From contig NZ_QGGU01000007.1 of NCBI RefSeq assembly GCF_003148745.1, positions 1-64,000 on the forward strand: 64,000 nt of DNA, given 5' to 3'. Of this stretch, positions 18,362-26,100 are shown piece after piece (positions within the stretch are counted from its first letter, which is position 1; the number at the start of each line of letters is the position of its first letter). The notes under the pieces were generated by a model. That model was not told the DNA's origin, ran no database searches, and saw only the letters and a list, made by a program, of their open reading frames with translations. The DNA comes from Pleionea mediterranea. GTDB taxonomy: Bacteria; Pseudomonadota; Gammaproteobacteria; Enterobacterales; Kangiellaceae. The position numbers and the translations under genes were made by a program.

Positions 18362-20119
18362 ATGAGTTATAAAGCACCTGTTGATGATATGTCGTTTTTA
18401 TTAAAAAACGTGTTTGATGTACAACAACAGTTTGACGGCATCAGCCAATACCAAGATTTTGATTATGATCTTTATAATGCGGTACTGGAAGAAGGCGCCA
18501 AGTTTGCCGAAAATATACTGTACCCACTGAATCGTGACGGTGACGAAGAGGGTTGCCAACACGAAGGTCACGATGTGACGACACCAAAAGGCTTTAAAGA
18601 AGCCTACCAGCAATTTTGTGAAGGTGGCTGGCAAGGCATTAATGGTGATCCTGAATACGGTGGGCAAGGCCTGCCTAAAGCGCTTCATGTATTGGTTGAA
18701 GAAATGCTCTACGCTTCAAATACGTCATTTACGCTTTATCCAAGTTTAACTGCAGGCGCCTGTTCCGCTTTAGCCGCTCATGGTTCCGATGTATTAAAAC
18801 AAACCTATCTTGAGAATATGCAGTCAGGTGTCTGGTCGGGCTCAATGTGTTTAACTGAGCCTCACTCTGGTTCAGATTTGGGTATTTTAAAATCAAAAGC
18901 CGAACCAAATGAAGATGGCAGCTATAAAATCAGTGGTACAAAAATCTTTATCACTGGCGGTGAACACGATATGGCCGACAATATCATTCATCTGGTTTTA
19001 GCTAGACTGCCTGATGCGCCCAAAGGCCCTCGTGGTATTTCACTCTTTTTAGTACCGAAATTTATGGTTAATGACGACGGCTCCTTAGGCGAACGCAACC
19101 CGGTTTTCTGCGGTTCTATCGAGCATAAAATGGGCATTAAAGCGTCGTCTACCTGTGTGCTTAATTTTGATGAAGCCACTGGCTATTTAATTGGAGAGCC
19201 CCATCGTGGCCTGGCCTGCATGTTTACCATGATGAATAAAGAACGGTTGTCGATTGCCTTACAAGGTGTTGGTTTAGCCGATGTCTCTTATCAGATTGCT
19301 CGCCAATATGCAGAAGAACGTATACAAGGTCGAAGCAGTCGAGAAGGGAAGCAGGGCGCTTCAATTTTAGAGCACGCCGATGTTCGACGTATGTTGTTAT
19401 CCATGCGTTCCGTTACCGAAATCAATCGTGCTCTGGCGGTTTATCTTGGCATGAATATCGATCTTGATGAACACGCTACAGATATCGAAACAAAACAAAA
19501 AGCCGCTCGAAGAGTTGCACTATTAACCCCTATTGCAAAAGCCTTTTTTACCGATTCTGGTTTTGAAAATTGTAATCATGGTATTCAAGTACTGGGTGGT
19601 CACGGTTATGTTCGTGAATGGGGACTTGAGCAGTTCGCAAGAGATGCGCGTATTGCCCAAATTTACGAAGGCACCAATGGTATTCAGGCACAAGATCTTG
19701 TTGTTCGTAAAGTTTGTGCCGATAAAGGCGCCGCCATTACAGAATTGTTCGACGATATATCTGAAACCATCAAGCAATCATCGGACAGTGATTTTAAACA
19801 CGTGGGTGTTAGCCTAGAAAAACATTTATCAGTGGTAAAAGAGCTGGTCAGTGTTTTGCTTCAACAAAATGAAGAGCAGGGCGCAGCCATGCAGGGCGGA
19901 GCGGTTGAGTTTCTTAATGCTGTGGCATATGTGATTGGCGGCTGGTTATGGTTGAAACAATTACTTGCCTCAAACGCACTGACCGAGTTGGAGCAAAAAC
20001 GTAAATTAGCCGCTTCTGAATTTTATTATGACCATTTAATGCCACGGATCGAAGGCTACGCTCAATCGATCAAAAACGGTTATCATCTTACGTTTGCTCT
20101 GGATGACGAGCTGGTTTAA
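18362..20119 (+). CDS. Acyl-CoA dehydrogenase (large, with C-terminal extension)
   Basis: FAD enzyme oxidising acyl-CoA to trans-2-enoyl-CoA in fatty-acid beta-oxidation. 585 residues from the ATG at 18362, chosen over TTG at 18341 because AGGAAG sits 5 bp upstream. The N-terminal extension of the 590-aa type starts MSYKAPVDDMSFLLKNVFD. The core has WSGSMCLTEPHSGSDLG, GTKIFITGGEHD and the FAD/C-terminal motif QVLGGHGYVREWGLEQFARDAR with IYEGTNGIQAQDL. The catalytic Glu is expected in that last segment. Stands alone between two terminators. Confidence 0.93.
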   Translation: MSYKAPVDDMSFLLKNVFDVQQQFDGISQYQDFDYDLYNAVLEEGAKFAENILYPLNRDGDEEGCQHEGHDVTTPKGFKEAYQQFCEGGWQGINGDPEYGGQGLPKALHVLVEEMLYASNTSFTLYPSLTAGACSALAAHGSDVLKQTYLENMQSGVWSGSMCLTEPHSGSDLGILKSKAEPNEDGSYKISGTKIFITGGEHDMADNIIHLVLARLPDAPKGPRGISLFLVPKFMVNDDGSLGERNPVFCGSIEHKMGIKASSTCVLNFDEATGYLIGEPHRGLACMFTMMNKERLSIALQGVGLADVSYQIARQYAEERIQGRSSREGKQGASILEHADVRRMLLSMRSVTEINRALAVYLGMNIDLDEHATDIETKQKAARRVALLTPIAKAFFTDSGFENCNHGIQVLGGHGYVREWGLEQFARDARIAQIYEGTNGIQAQDLVVRKVCADKGAAITELFDDISETIKQSSDSDFKHVGVSLEKHLSVVKELVSVLLQQNEEQGAAMQGGAVEFLNAVAYVIGGWLWLKQLLASNALTELEQKRKLAASEFYYDHLMPRIEGYAQSIKNGYHLTFALDDELV

Positions 20120-20145
20120 TTTTTAGCTTTTCAACTATAAATTCA

Positions 20146-20169
20146 AAGGCGGTTTTTACCGCCTTTTTT
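20146..20169 (+). terminator. Rho-independent terminator of the acyl-CoA dehydrogenase gene
   Basis: AAGGCGGT-TTTT-ACCGCCTT hairpin followed by a T-run, 27 bp after the stop codon. Confidence 0.88.
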
Positions 20170-20252
20170 ACACTCCATTTTTTAAGAAACAGATAAAGCT
20201 ATAGTTCTGCTATCTAAAAAACATCTAAACATTTAAAATTGTTAAGCAATAT

Positions 20253-21029
20253 TTATTCAGTTATCAAGGAACGGACAATACCTTTATCTAACCAGTTGAT
20301 TAACCGTTGAACAGAAAACAAACTAACTTCATCTTCAGCCATAACTGTTGCCAGTTCATTACAAATGTTGGCAAACGTTTCTCCTGTAAGCATCATTTCC
20401 AACATTTGGCGTTCCATAGCTTCTAATGAAACAAATTCGGTCAATTGATCATGATTACGCCAAATTAACCAGGAATGAAGTTGATTTATTGGTTTAGGAG
20501 GCGGTTGATTGGCTTTGAGCGCCTGCCAACATTCAACACAGTTGTATTCAGAAGTGAACAATTGAGCACTGGGGTGTAGTCGAAATTTCATGTCAGCCCA
20601 GTCGTGCTCTGGTATAAGCTTTAAGTATTCCAATGTTGCTCGCTCTGCATCTGCGGCATCGAAAACATCTAGTAAATAACGTTCAAACCGAGCCAATTCG
20701 GAAAGGACTGGGTGCTCTTTAAATGGATGTGTAATTTTTAAGTATTCAGGAAGTTGATTAGAAAAGTGTCGAAGCGAACGATTATTAGATGGCTGCGCTT
20801 TAATATAACCTTGAGCCATTTCATCAAATAGATGGTCACCTAAATAGTAACCTAGAATTTCATGATCTGTCTCAATACTTTCTATCAAGCGAGCTTTATA
20901 AGCATTTTGATAAATGTTTATTCGTTGTTCAACGTTTAATGCACCCTGATCAACAACATAATTTTTAAAGTTATTTTCTTGATTTAAAAGCGCATTAAAA
21001 AAGTGCTGTTGTAAGTCACTGAGCTTCAC
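20253..21029 (-). CDS. bufC: Bufferin partner protein BufC (DUF2063/HvfC type)
   Basis: 258 residues. The N-terminal putative DNA-binding/RRE-like region begins LSDLQQHFFNALLNQ and contains QRINIYQNAYKARLIESIETDHEILGYYLG, the DUF2063 hallmark. The C-terminal part holds LHSWLIWRNHDQL and a helical end. In bufferin and related MNIO clusters this protein presents the precursor peptide to BufB. The start codon overlaps the bufB stop by 4 bp (ATGA-type), so translation is coupled. Third gene of the minus-strand buf operon. Confidence 0.88.
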   Translation of the reverse strand: MKLSDLQQHFFNALLNQENNFKNYVVDQGALNVEQRINIYQNAYKARLIESIETDHEILGYYLGDHLFDEMAQGYIKAQPSNNRSLRHFSNQLPEYLKITHPFKEHPVLSELARFERYLLDVFDAADAERATLEYLKLIPEHDWADMKFRLHPSAQLFTSEYNCVECWQALKANQPPPKPINQLHSWLIWRNHDQLTEFVSLEAMERQMLEMMLTGETFANICNELATVMAEDEVSLFSVQRLINWLDKGIVRSLITE

Positions 21030-21916
21030 TCTATTAGCCCTGCAGGTTTTGTTGTAGGATTTTCACTGGAAAGGTTAGAGAATACGTTTCTGTAAATATT
21101 ACGAGCCTGATCCAGCTCTGAAATTAGTTCATTTAGCTCGGGAATATTGTCATCACGCTCTATCATGGTACTTACTGGCCCAAAACGTCGTAATGTTCTT
21201 TCATACAATTCCCACACAGAATCACATACGTCATGATCATGAGTATCGATAATATGTGATCCGAAGTCATGGTGACCAGCCAGATGTATTTGTAAAACAC
21301 TGTCTACATCAATTCCATTAATGTAGTCCATTGGATCGAAATCATGATTTCTGGAACTTACATATATATTGTTTACATCAAATAAAATAAAACAACCTGA
21401 CTCTCGTCTAATTGTATTTAGAAATTCCCATTCTGTCATTTCAGAGTCTTTAAAGCTTAAGTAACTCGATACATTCTCGAGAAGCATTGGTTTCCCAATA
21501 AAGTCCTGAACAATTCTAATTCTTTCAGACAGATGCTTAATAGCCTCATCTGTATAAGGAAGAGGGAGTAAGTCATGACTGTTGATTTGCTTAAAAGATG
21601 TCCAACATAAATGATCAGAAAACCATGGCGGGTCAACATGATTAATGAGTGTTTTTAGTTGTTTGAGGTAATTCCAATCAAGTGGATCTGTGCTCCCAAT
21701 AGATAATGATACACCGTGCATTACTATTGGATAGCGCTCTTTTATCCTATCTAAATAATAACGGGGTTTACCACCAGCCACCATAAAGTTCTCTGATAAG
21801 ATTTCAAACCAGTCAATATTGGGTTGGTTGGTTATTACTTCTTGAAAATGTTGAGTTCTTAAACCTAAACCAAACCCAAGAAAATTATTTGTTTGCTGAA
21901 GCATATCTAATGTCAT
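21026..21916 (-). CDS. bufB: MNIO-family iron oxygenase BufB (DUF692)
   Basis: Multinuclear non-heme iron-dependent oxidative enzyme that modifies Cys residues of the bufferin precursor. 296-aa TIM-barrel-like protein with the expected metal ligands in MHGVSLSIGS, WFSDHLCW, LLENVSSYL, FDVNNIYVSSRNHDF, QIHLAGHHD, DTHDHDV and the Glu in MIERDDNIPE. It lies between bufA (71 bp upstream) and bufC (overlapping). An alternative start is the ATG 12 bp further in (MLQQTNN); ribosome sites are weak for both. Confidence 0.93.
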   Translation of the reverse strand: MTLDMLQQTNNFLGFGLGLRTQHFQEVITNQPNIDWFEILSENFMVAGGKPRYYLDRIKERYPIVMHGVSLSIGSTDPLDWNYLKQLKTLINHVDPPWFSDHLCWTSFKQINSHDLLPLPYTDEAIKHLSERIRIVQDFIGKPMLLENVSSYLSFKDSEMTEWEFLNTIRRESGCFILFDVNNIYVSSRNHDFDPMDYINGIDVDSVLQIHLAGHHDFGSHIIDTHDHDVCDSVWELYERTLRRFGPVSTMIERDDNIPELNELISELDQARNIYRNVFSNLSSENPTTKPAGLIE

Positions 21917-21987
21917 TTTTTAAAAGCGTTTAGCAAGCAGAGCTGTTCTGGCTAAACGCTTATTTTGATTTTAACTAAACACTTATA

Positions 21988-22446
21988 CTAGCTTGAACTT
22001 CCACCAATATCGGCACAGGCTTTTGGCGGTGTAAGAACAAAACCAGTACCTTTACAGCTAGCTTTACCTGAGCAAGCGTTTTCAGCGGTTTTGCAATCAT
22101 TATGACCTTTACAAACGTTAACACCATTACAATGAACTAGATCTGCAACATTGATCTTACCAACCCACTTATCTTCAATACTCCCACCAACGTCTTCGCA
22201 AGAATCAGATGGCATAGCAACAAAGCCCGTACCTTTACAGCTGGCTTTACCTGAACAAGCATTTTCGGCAGTTTTGCAGTCATTATGACCTTTACACACG
22301 TTAACGTTATAGCAATGCACCAAATCAGTCGTTGCAGTGGAGGCAGATGTTGAATTTCTATTTTCCCCATTTGTTGAGCAGCCTGCTACCAATGCCGCTG
22401 CTGCGACTGCCATTGATATACCTGATGGTTTAAGTTGTGATTTCAT
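21988..22446 (-). CDS. Tandem BufA2-like bufferin precursor, predicted lipoprotein
   Basis: 152 residues. The N-terminal signal ([12 protein letters not shown]) ends in a lipobox, so Cys23 or so should be lipidated. Two near-identical Cys-rich units follow, each with [25 protein letters not shown] and ASCKGTGFV and six Cys. They are separated by a linker holding DKWVGKIN. The VNVCKGxxDC...CKGxGF pattern is that of BufA2-type copper-binding bufferins. Known family members are usually single-unit secreted peptides; the duplication and lipobox are unusual. First gene of the buf operon, with AAGGAG upstream. Cys modification is expected, not shown. Confidence 0.85.
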   Translation of the reverse strand: MKSQLKPSGISMAVAAAALVAGCSTNGENRNSTSASTATTDLVHCYNVNVCKGHNDCKTAENACSGKASCKGTGFVAMPSDSCEDVGGSIEDKWVGKINVADLVHCNGVNVCKGHNDCKTAENACSGKASCKGTGFVLTPPKACADIGGSSS

Positions 22447-22855
22447 AGTTATCTTCTCCTTGTACTTCTCATATTTTAGTTAGATTTCATCGTAAGCTTC
22501 TGTCTCTTCGTGGAGCTATATAAACGGAGTAACGGAGAGCATATATGTTACAAATCAATATTGAGTATAACTATTTAGCTGCTTGAAACCAGAATTTAAG
22601 TCATCATTTAGTAAAGGTTTAAAAGCGACATCTTTATATAAGTTGCAATATCAAGCTAAATCAATAAACTCAGTAAGCTTTATTTATGCTGACTCAATAA
22701 AGTCTATGCCTTTACTTTGCTATAGCGCTCGCTGGCATATTTCAATATGCAATAATGTCGCAGTTTTATATTACTACGTAAGATTGAATGGTCGTCTGCA
22801 TTAACTGAACGACTCTGTAAGTGGAAATATATATAAATCATATCTACCTTATTAC
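22447..22855. other. Upstream region of the buf operon, no gene seen
   Basis: About 400 bp of AT-rich sequence between bufA and the MITE. A forward open frame at 22583-22804 has no ribosome site, a TTG start and no recognisable features. The bufA promoter should lie here on the minus strand, but I cannot place it with confidence. Confidence 0.3.
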
Positions 22856-23150
22856 TAGAGCGTGTTTATCTTCCGTTCTTTGAAATGCAGACGATTATTT
22901 TATGGCACAACAATACAGAGGGAGTGATGAATAGTTATTCTCGACTTCGTCTCCTGAGTCGTTCTACCTCCTACGTACTGTAGTCGTATTTGAATGACCG
23001 ATAATGCGGTTGTGTCATAAAATAACCCCTGCCCAATGGGTTGGGTTGTTGAGAATTTTTTATTTAGAATAACTAAACCTAAAAATTCACTCGCGACTGG
23101 CTTAGTTTTAGCTTTCAACATCTCAAAGAACGAAAGATAAACACGCTCTA
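22856..23150. mobile_element. MITE with IS5-like ends
   Basis: About 290 bp with no coding capacity, bounded by imperfect inverted repeats. The left end TAGAGCGTGTTTATCTTCCG continues GTTCTTTGAAATG. The right end, read inward, is TAGAGCGTGTTTATCTTTCG continuing TTCTTTGAGATG, with only two mismatches in about 32 bp. CTAG (22855-22858) and CTAA (23148-23151) flank the repeats and fit a YTAR target. An inner repeat (ATTTTATGGCACAAC near 22898 and GTTGTGTCATAAAAT near 23010) adds secondary structure. The ends match the IS remnant at 1-115. Confidence 0.85.
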
Positions 23151-23167
23151 AGGAGAATCCATATAAT
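23138..23167 (+). promoter_or_regulatory. Possible promoter formed by the MITE end
   Basis: TAAACA (23138-23143) inside the right MITE terminal repeat and TATAAT (23162-23167) outside it are 18 bp apart. They point toward the GspE-like gene, whose ATG is 31 bp further on. The same TAAACA/TATAAT pair is seen at csrA. Inferred only from sequence. Confidence 0.4.
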
Positions 23168-23197
23168 ATTACTTCACGATAATAAGTTGAGGAGTGT

Positions 23198-24460
23198 ATG
23201 TCAGAATTTAACACTGGTCGAAAACTTCATCCTAATTTACTCCCCCAATTCACAGAGCTTGAGGAAAATTTAGATGACTTAGATAATAAAGCGACTATGA
23301 CGCTGGAAGCTGAAACCATCATACGTGATGCTTATCAGTCTAAAGCCACTGATATTCATATTGATCCTTATACAGAAGGTTTTTTAATCCGTTTTCGAAT
23401 AGATGGTATGCTTCACGATTGTTTACAATTATCGACTGAACGCGGCCAACGCATAACCAATCAGTTTAAAACCCTGTGCAATCTAAACCCATTACCATCG
23501 GTTAAAGTAGAAGAAGGCAGCTTTTATTTTGACCAAAATGAACCTCATCTCGATTTAAGAGTAACCGCGGTGCCTTGTATTAGTGGCGTAAAACTTGCCA
23601 TCAGAGTGTTAGCACCACCCGATGCCGTTACCAGTTTGACTCAGCTTGGCCTCGAAGACAGTACCGATATACGTAGCTGGTTAGATGCAACGTCGGGTAT
23701 GTTGTTGGTAGCGGGTCCCACTGGAAGCGGAAAAACAACTAGCCTGTATGTATTGCTACATTTATTAAAAATTTCGGAAGCTCATGTAGTCACACTTGAA
23801 GAGCCGGTTGAATACCAAATTCCTGGTATTAACCAAATTCAAATCGATGAAGATAATGGATTAGACTTTGAGAATGGTACCGAAGCAATGCTTCGTCTCG
23901 ATCCTGACTATGTTTTACTTGGTGAGTTAAGAAATCAATCATCCGCAGTTGCTGCTGTTAATGTTGCCAGTAGTGGTCGCTCTTTAATGGGTACTTTACA
24001 CAGTAAAGATGCAGTAGCGACTATATCTTCACTGCGCAATATGGGACTCGATGATTATGAAATTGCCGCCAACCTTAGCATTGTTATCGGGCAACGATTA
24101 GTTAGAAAACTATGCCCTGAATGTCGGGCTGAAGAAAAACCTGGCAAACAAGTTAAGTTGTGGCTGGATGCTGCGGGAGTTAAAACACCAAAAAAAACGT
24201 GGACTGCCAAAGGTTGTGAGGCTTGCCAACATATTGGTTACAAGGGTCGTACAGGCATCTTTGAAGTATGGCGACTGACTGAAGAAGATAGAGCGCGTAT
24301 CATTCGTAACGATGATGAGTTTTCAATTCGCCGAAGCTTACTTGATAGAAATCAGTTGTTAATGCTCGATGATGGCAAAAACAAAGTGGAAGAGGGAATA
24401 ACCAGTTATGAAGAGTTAATACGTGTAGGAGCACTCGCCGCAGCAATACAGAATCACTAA
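23198..24460 (+). CDS. Orphan GspE/PulE/PilB-type ATPase
   Basis: 420-aa secretion/pilus-assembly ATPase. It has the N2-type domain (DIHIDPYTEGFLIRFRIDGML), Walker A GPTGSGKTTS, Asp box VTLEEPVEY, Walker B-like MLRLDPDYVLLGELRNQ, His box GTLHSKDA and a C-terminal Cys4 zinc site (CPEC ... CEACQHIGYKGRTGIFE). It is shorter than GspE or PilB (about 500-570 aa) because the N-terminal N1E/MshEN region is absent. The canonical RD in ELRD is ELRN. No pilin, platform or secretin genes are adjacent. GAGGAG precedes the ATG. Confidence 0.85.
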   Translation: MSEFNTGRKLHPNLLPQFTELEENLDDLDNKATMTLEAETIIRDAYQSKATDIHIDPYTEGFLIRFRIDGMLHDCLQLSTERGQRITNQFKTLCNLNPLPSVKVEEGSFYFDQNEPHLDLRVTAVPCISGVKLAIRVLAPPDAVTSLTQLGLEDSTDIRSWLDATSGMLLVAGPTGSGKTTSLYVLLHLLKISEAHVVTLEEPVEYQIPGINQIQIDEDNGLDFENGTEAMLRLDPDYVLLGELRNQSSAVAAVNVASSGRSLMGTLHSKDAVATISSLRNMGLDDYEIAANLSIVIGQRLVRKLCPECRAEEKPGKQVKLWLDAAGVKTPKKTWTAKGCEACQHIGYKGRTGIFEVWRLTEEDRARIIRNDDEFSIRRSLLDRNQLLMLDDGKNKVEEGITSYEELIRVGALAAAIQNH

Positions 24461-24742
24461 CATCTGTGATTACAAGTAATTATTTCGATGAGTTATTCTT
24501 TACATAGATCTCGAATGTTCTTTTACCTTTTCTTTACCATCTTTTTCTCCCTATGCATGACTGGATGACTTTAACCAGTACAGTTTACGGTAGTTTATAG
24601 TTAAGTTTATCCTTCCTGCTTTCATCTCATAAATAAATATAATTTTATATATCTCAAATTAGCTACATATTTCTGAGAAGTATGCGTTTATGTTTATCAT
24701 TAGTATCTGTTGCTAAATTAAATTTAACAAGGAGAGGTTTAA

Positions 24743-24835
24743 ATGATCAGGTTTTGGCAATTAAAAAATAGCTCAACTGACCTAAAATCCCTCCCAAGTT
24801 TATCAACTCAACACATTCGATTTAGATTTTTATGA
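24743..24835 (+). CDS. 30-codon ORF with strong ribosome site (hypothetical peptide)
   Basis: AAGGAGAGG 7 bp upstream of an ATG opens a 30-residue frame (starts MIRFWQLKNSS, ends HIRFRFL), 40 bp before the first flavin oxidase gene. It has no Cys and no signal peptide. It could be a translational leader or a small peptide substrate; nothing in its sequence decides this. The rest of the 24461-24742 gap is AT-rich with no other gene seen. Confidence 0.45.
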   Translation: MIRFWQLKNSSTDLKSLPSLSTQHIRFRFL

Positions 24836-24875
24836 AAGTTTTCATGGGATAGTAACAATGCTTTAAGAGGCAGTT

Positions 24876-26069
24876 ATGAGTAAAAAATATGATTTAATTG
24901 TGATTGGTGGTGGCCCCATGGGTTTGTCCACAGCTTATCAAGCTAGTAGTCGTGGTAAAAATGTTTTAATTATAGAAAAGCAGGGCTTTTTGAATGAGAG
25001 TGGCAGTTCTGCAGGGGCTTCTAGACAGTTTCGATTACAATACGCACAGCAATATATGTCTGAACTGGTTTTATCGTCACAAAACTTTTGGGCCGATTTA
25101 CAAAGTTACACCTTCAAGACTCTTATCAAACAATGTGGAAGCTTATGGTTTGGTGATCCCAGTCTATCTTCACAAGAGGGCGGGATTAAAGCAGCTGAAA
25201 AAGTCATGGATCATTTAAATATTCCTTACAAACCTTTAACTGCCGAGCAAATAGAACAAGAGTTCGCGTTTAAAAATCTACCATCAGATTATCGTGGCTT
25301 TTTTCAGCCCAGTGGCGGGATCATTAATTTAAAGGCAACAGAAGAGGCCTTGTTTAATGCGGCAATTAAGACAGGTCGCGTTGAATTTCTTGAGTACGAA
25401 CCGGTTAATAATATAGATGCCGAAGTTGAAAATGCTATAAAAGTTTCGACAGCCACATCGACTTACCAATCAAGTCAATTAGCCATTTGTGCCGGTCCCT
25501 ACACGAATGATTTGTTGTCACTTTTTAACTTAAAAGTAGGTATTAATATCTGGCAAATGTCTTCGGCCTATTTTAGAAAGACCAAAGCAATGAATAACCT
25601 CCCAACCTGGTTCGTATTTCAAAAACCACAAAGTAGCGCTTTGTTTTACGGCTTTCCAGAAGTTGATTGGTCCCACCCAGGATATCTGAGGGTCGCAACC
25701 GACTTCCCAGATAAGATCATTGATAGTCCAAAGGAGCGAACTTATACACCCAGTCCGGAGAGCCTGAGTCTGGATGCACAATGGGTTGAAAAGCATATGG
25801 ATGGGTTAGATTCTACACCTCAATTTACATCGACCTGTTTAATATCGTTATCACAAGACTCAAGCAAAGAGTTATTGCTCGATTATTTACCAAAATCACA
25901 CCCAAACAGTCGTAATATTGTTGTGTATACCGCGGGTTGGGCAGCAAAATTTATCCCCATTCTTGGTGACATGATTAATCAGATGCTGGATGGTCCTGTT
26001 GAATCATTTGATTATGGAACCTACAGCATTGATCGATCAAACTTTACGATCGAGTGGCAAAAGCAATAA
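24876..26069 (+). CDS. FAD-dependent oxidoreductase (DAO/sarcosine-oxidase type)
   Basis: 397 residues of the glycine/D-amino-acid oxidase fold. N-terminal Rossmann motif VIGGGPMGLSTAYQASSRGKNVLIIEK binds FAD. SSAGASRQFRLQYA resembles the segment around the covalent-FAD region of monomeric sarcosine/N-methyltryptophan oxidases. PSGGIINLKATEEALFNAA and QLAICAGPYTNDLL are family blocks, and the C-terminal VVYTAGWAAKFIPILGDMI corresponds to their FAD-binding end. The GWAAK residue may replace the usual GFSGHGFK. Substrate unknown. The next oxidase follows after 31 bp, suggesting an operon. Confidence 0.85.
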   Translation: MSKKYDLIVIGGGPMGLSTAYQASSRGKNVLIIEKQGFLNESGSSAGASRQFRLQYAQQYMSELVLSSQNFWADLQSYTFKTLIKQCGSLWFGDPSLSSQEGGIKAAEKVMDHLNIPYKPLTAEQIEQEFAFKNLPSDYRGFFQPSGGIINLKATEEALFNAAIKTGRVEFLEYEPVNNIDAEVENAIKVSTATSTYQSSQLAICAGPYTNDLLSLFNLKVGINIWQMSSAYFRKTKAMNNLPTWFVFQKPQSSALFYGFPEVDWSHPGYLRVATDFPDKIIDSPKERTYTPSPESLSLDAQWVEKHMDGLDSTPQFTSTCLISLSQDSSKELLLDYLPKSHPNSRNIVVYTAGWAAKFIPILGDMINQMLDGPVESFDYGTYSIDRSNFTIEWQKQ

Positions 26070-26100
26070 TAAAAATTATATTGGCGTAAGGAGACTTATA

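Noticed and set aside
22583..22804. Forward 73-codon frame near the buf operon
   Set aside because: TTG start, no ribosome site, low-complexity AT-rich content and no family features.
22900..23214. Minus-strand 104-codon frame across the MITE
   Set aside because: It spans the MITE and its repeat end and has no coding features; treated as chance.
25990..26100. Longer start for the flavin amine oxidase
   Set aside because: It would overlap the preceding oxidase gene by 80 bp, whereas the ATG at 26101 has AAGGAG and begins with the FAD motif.
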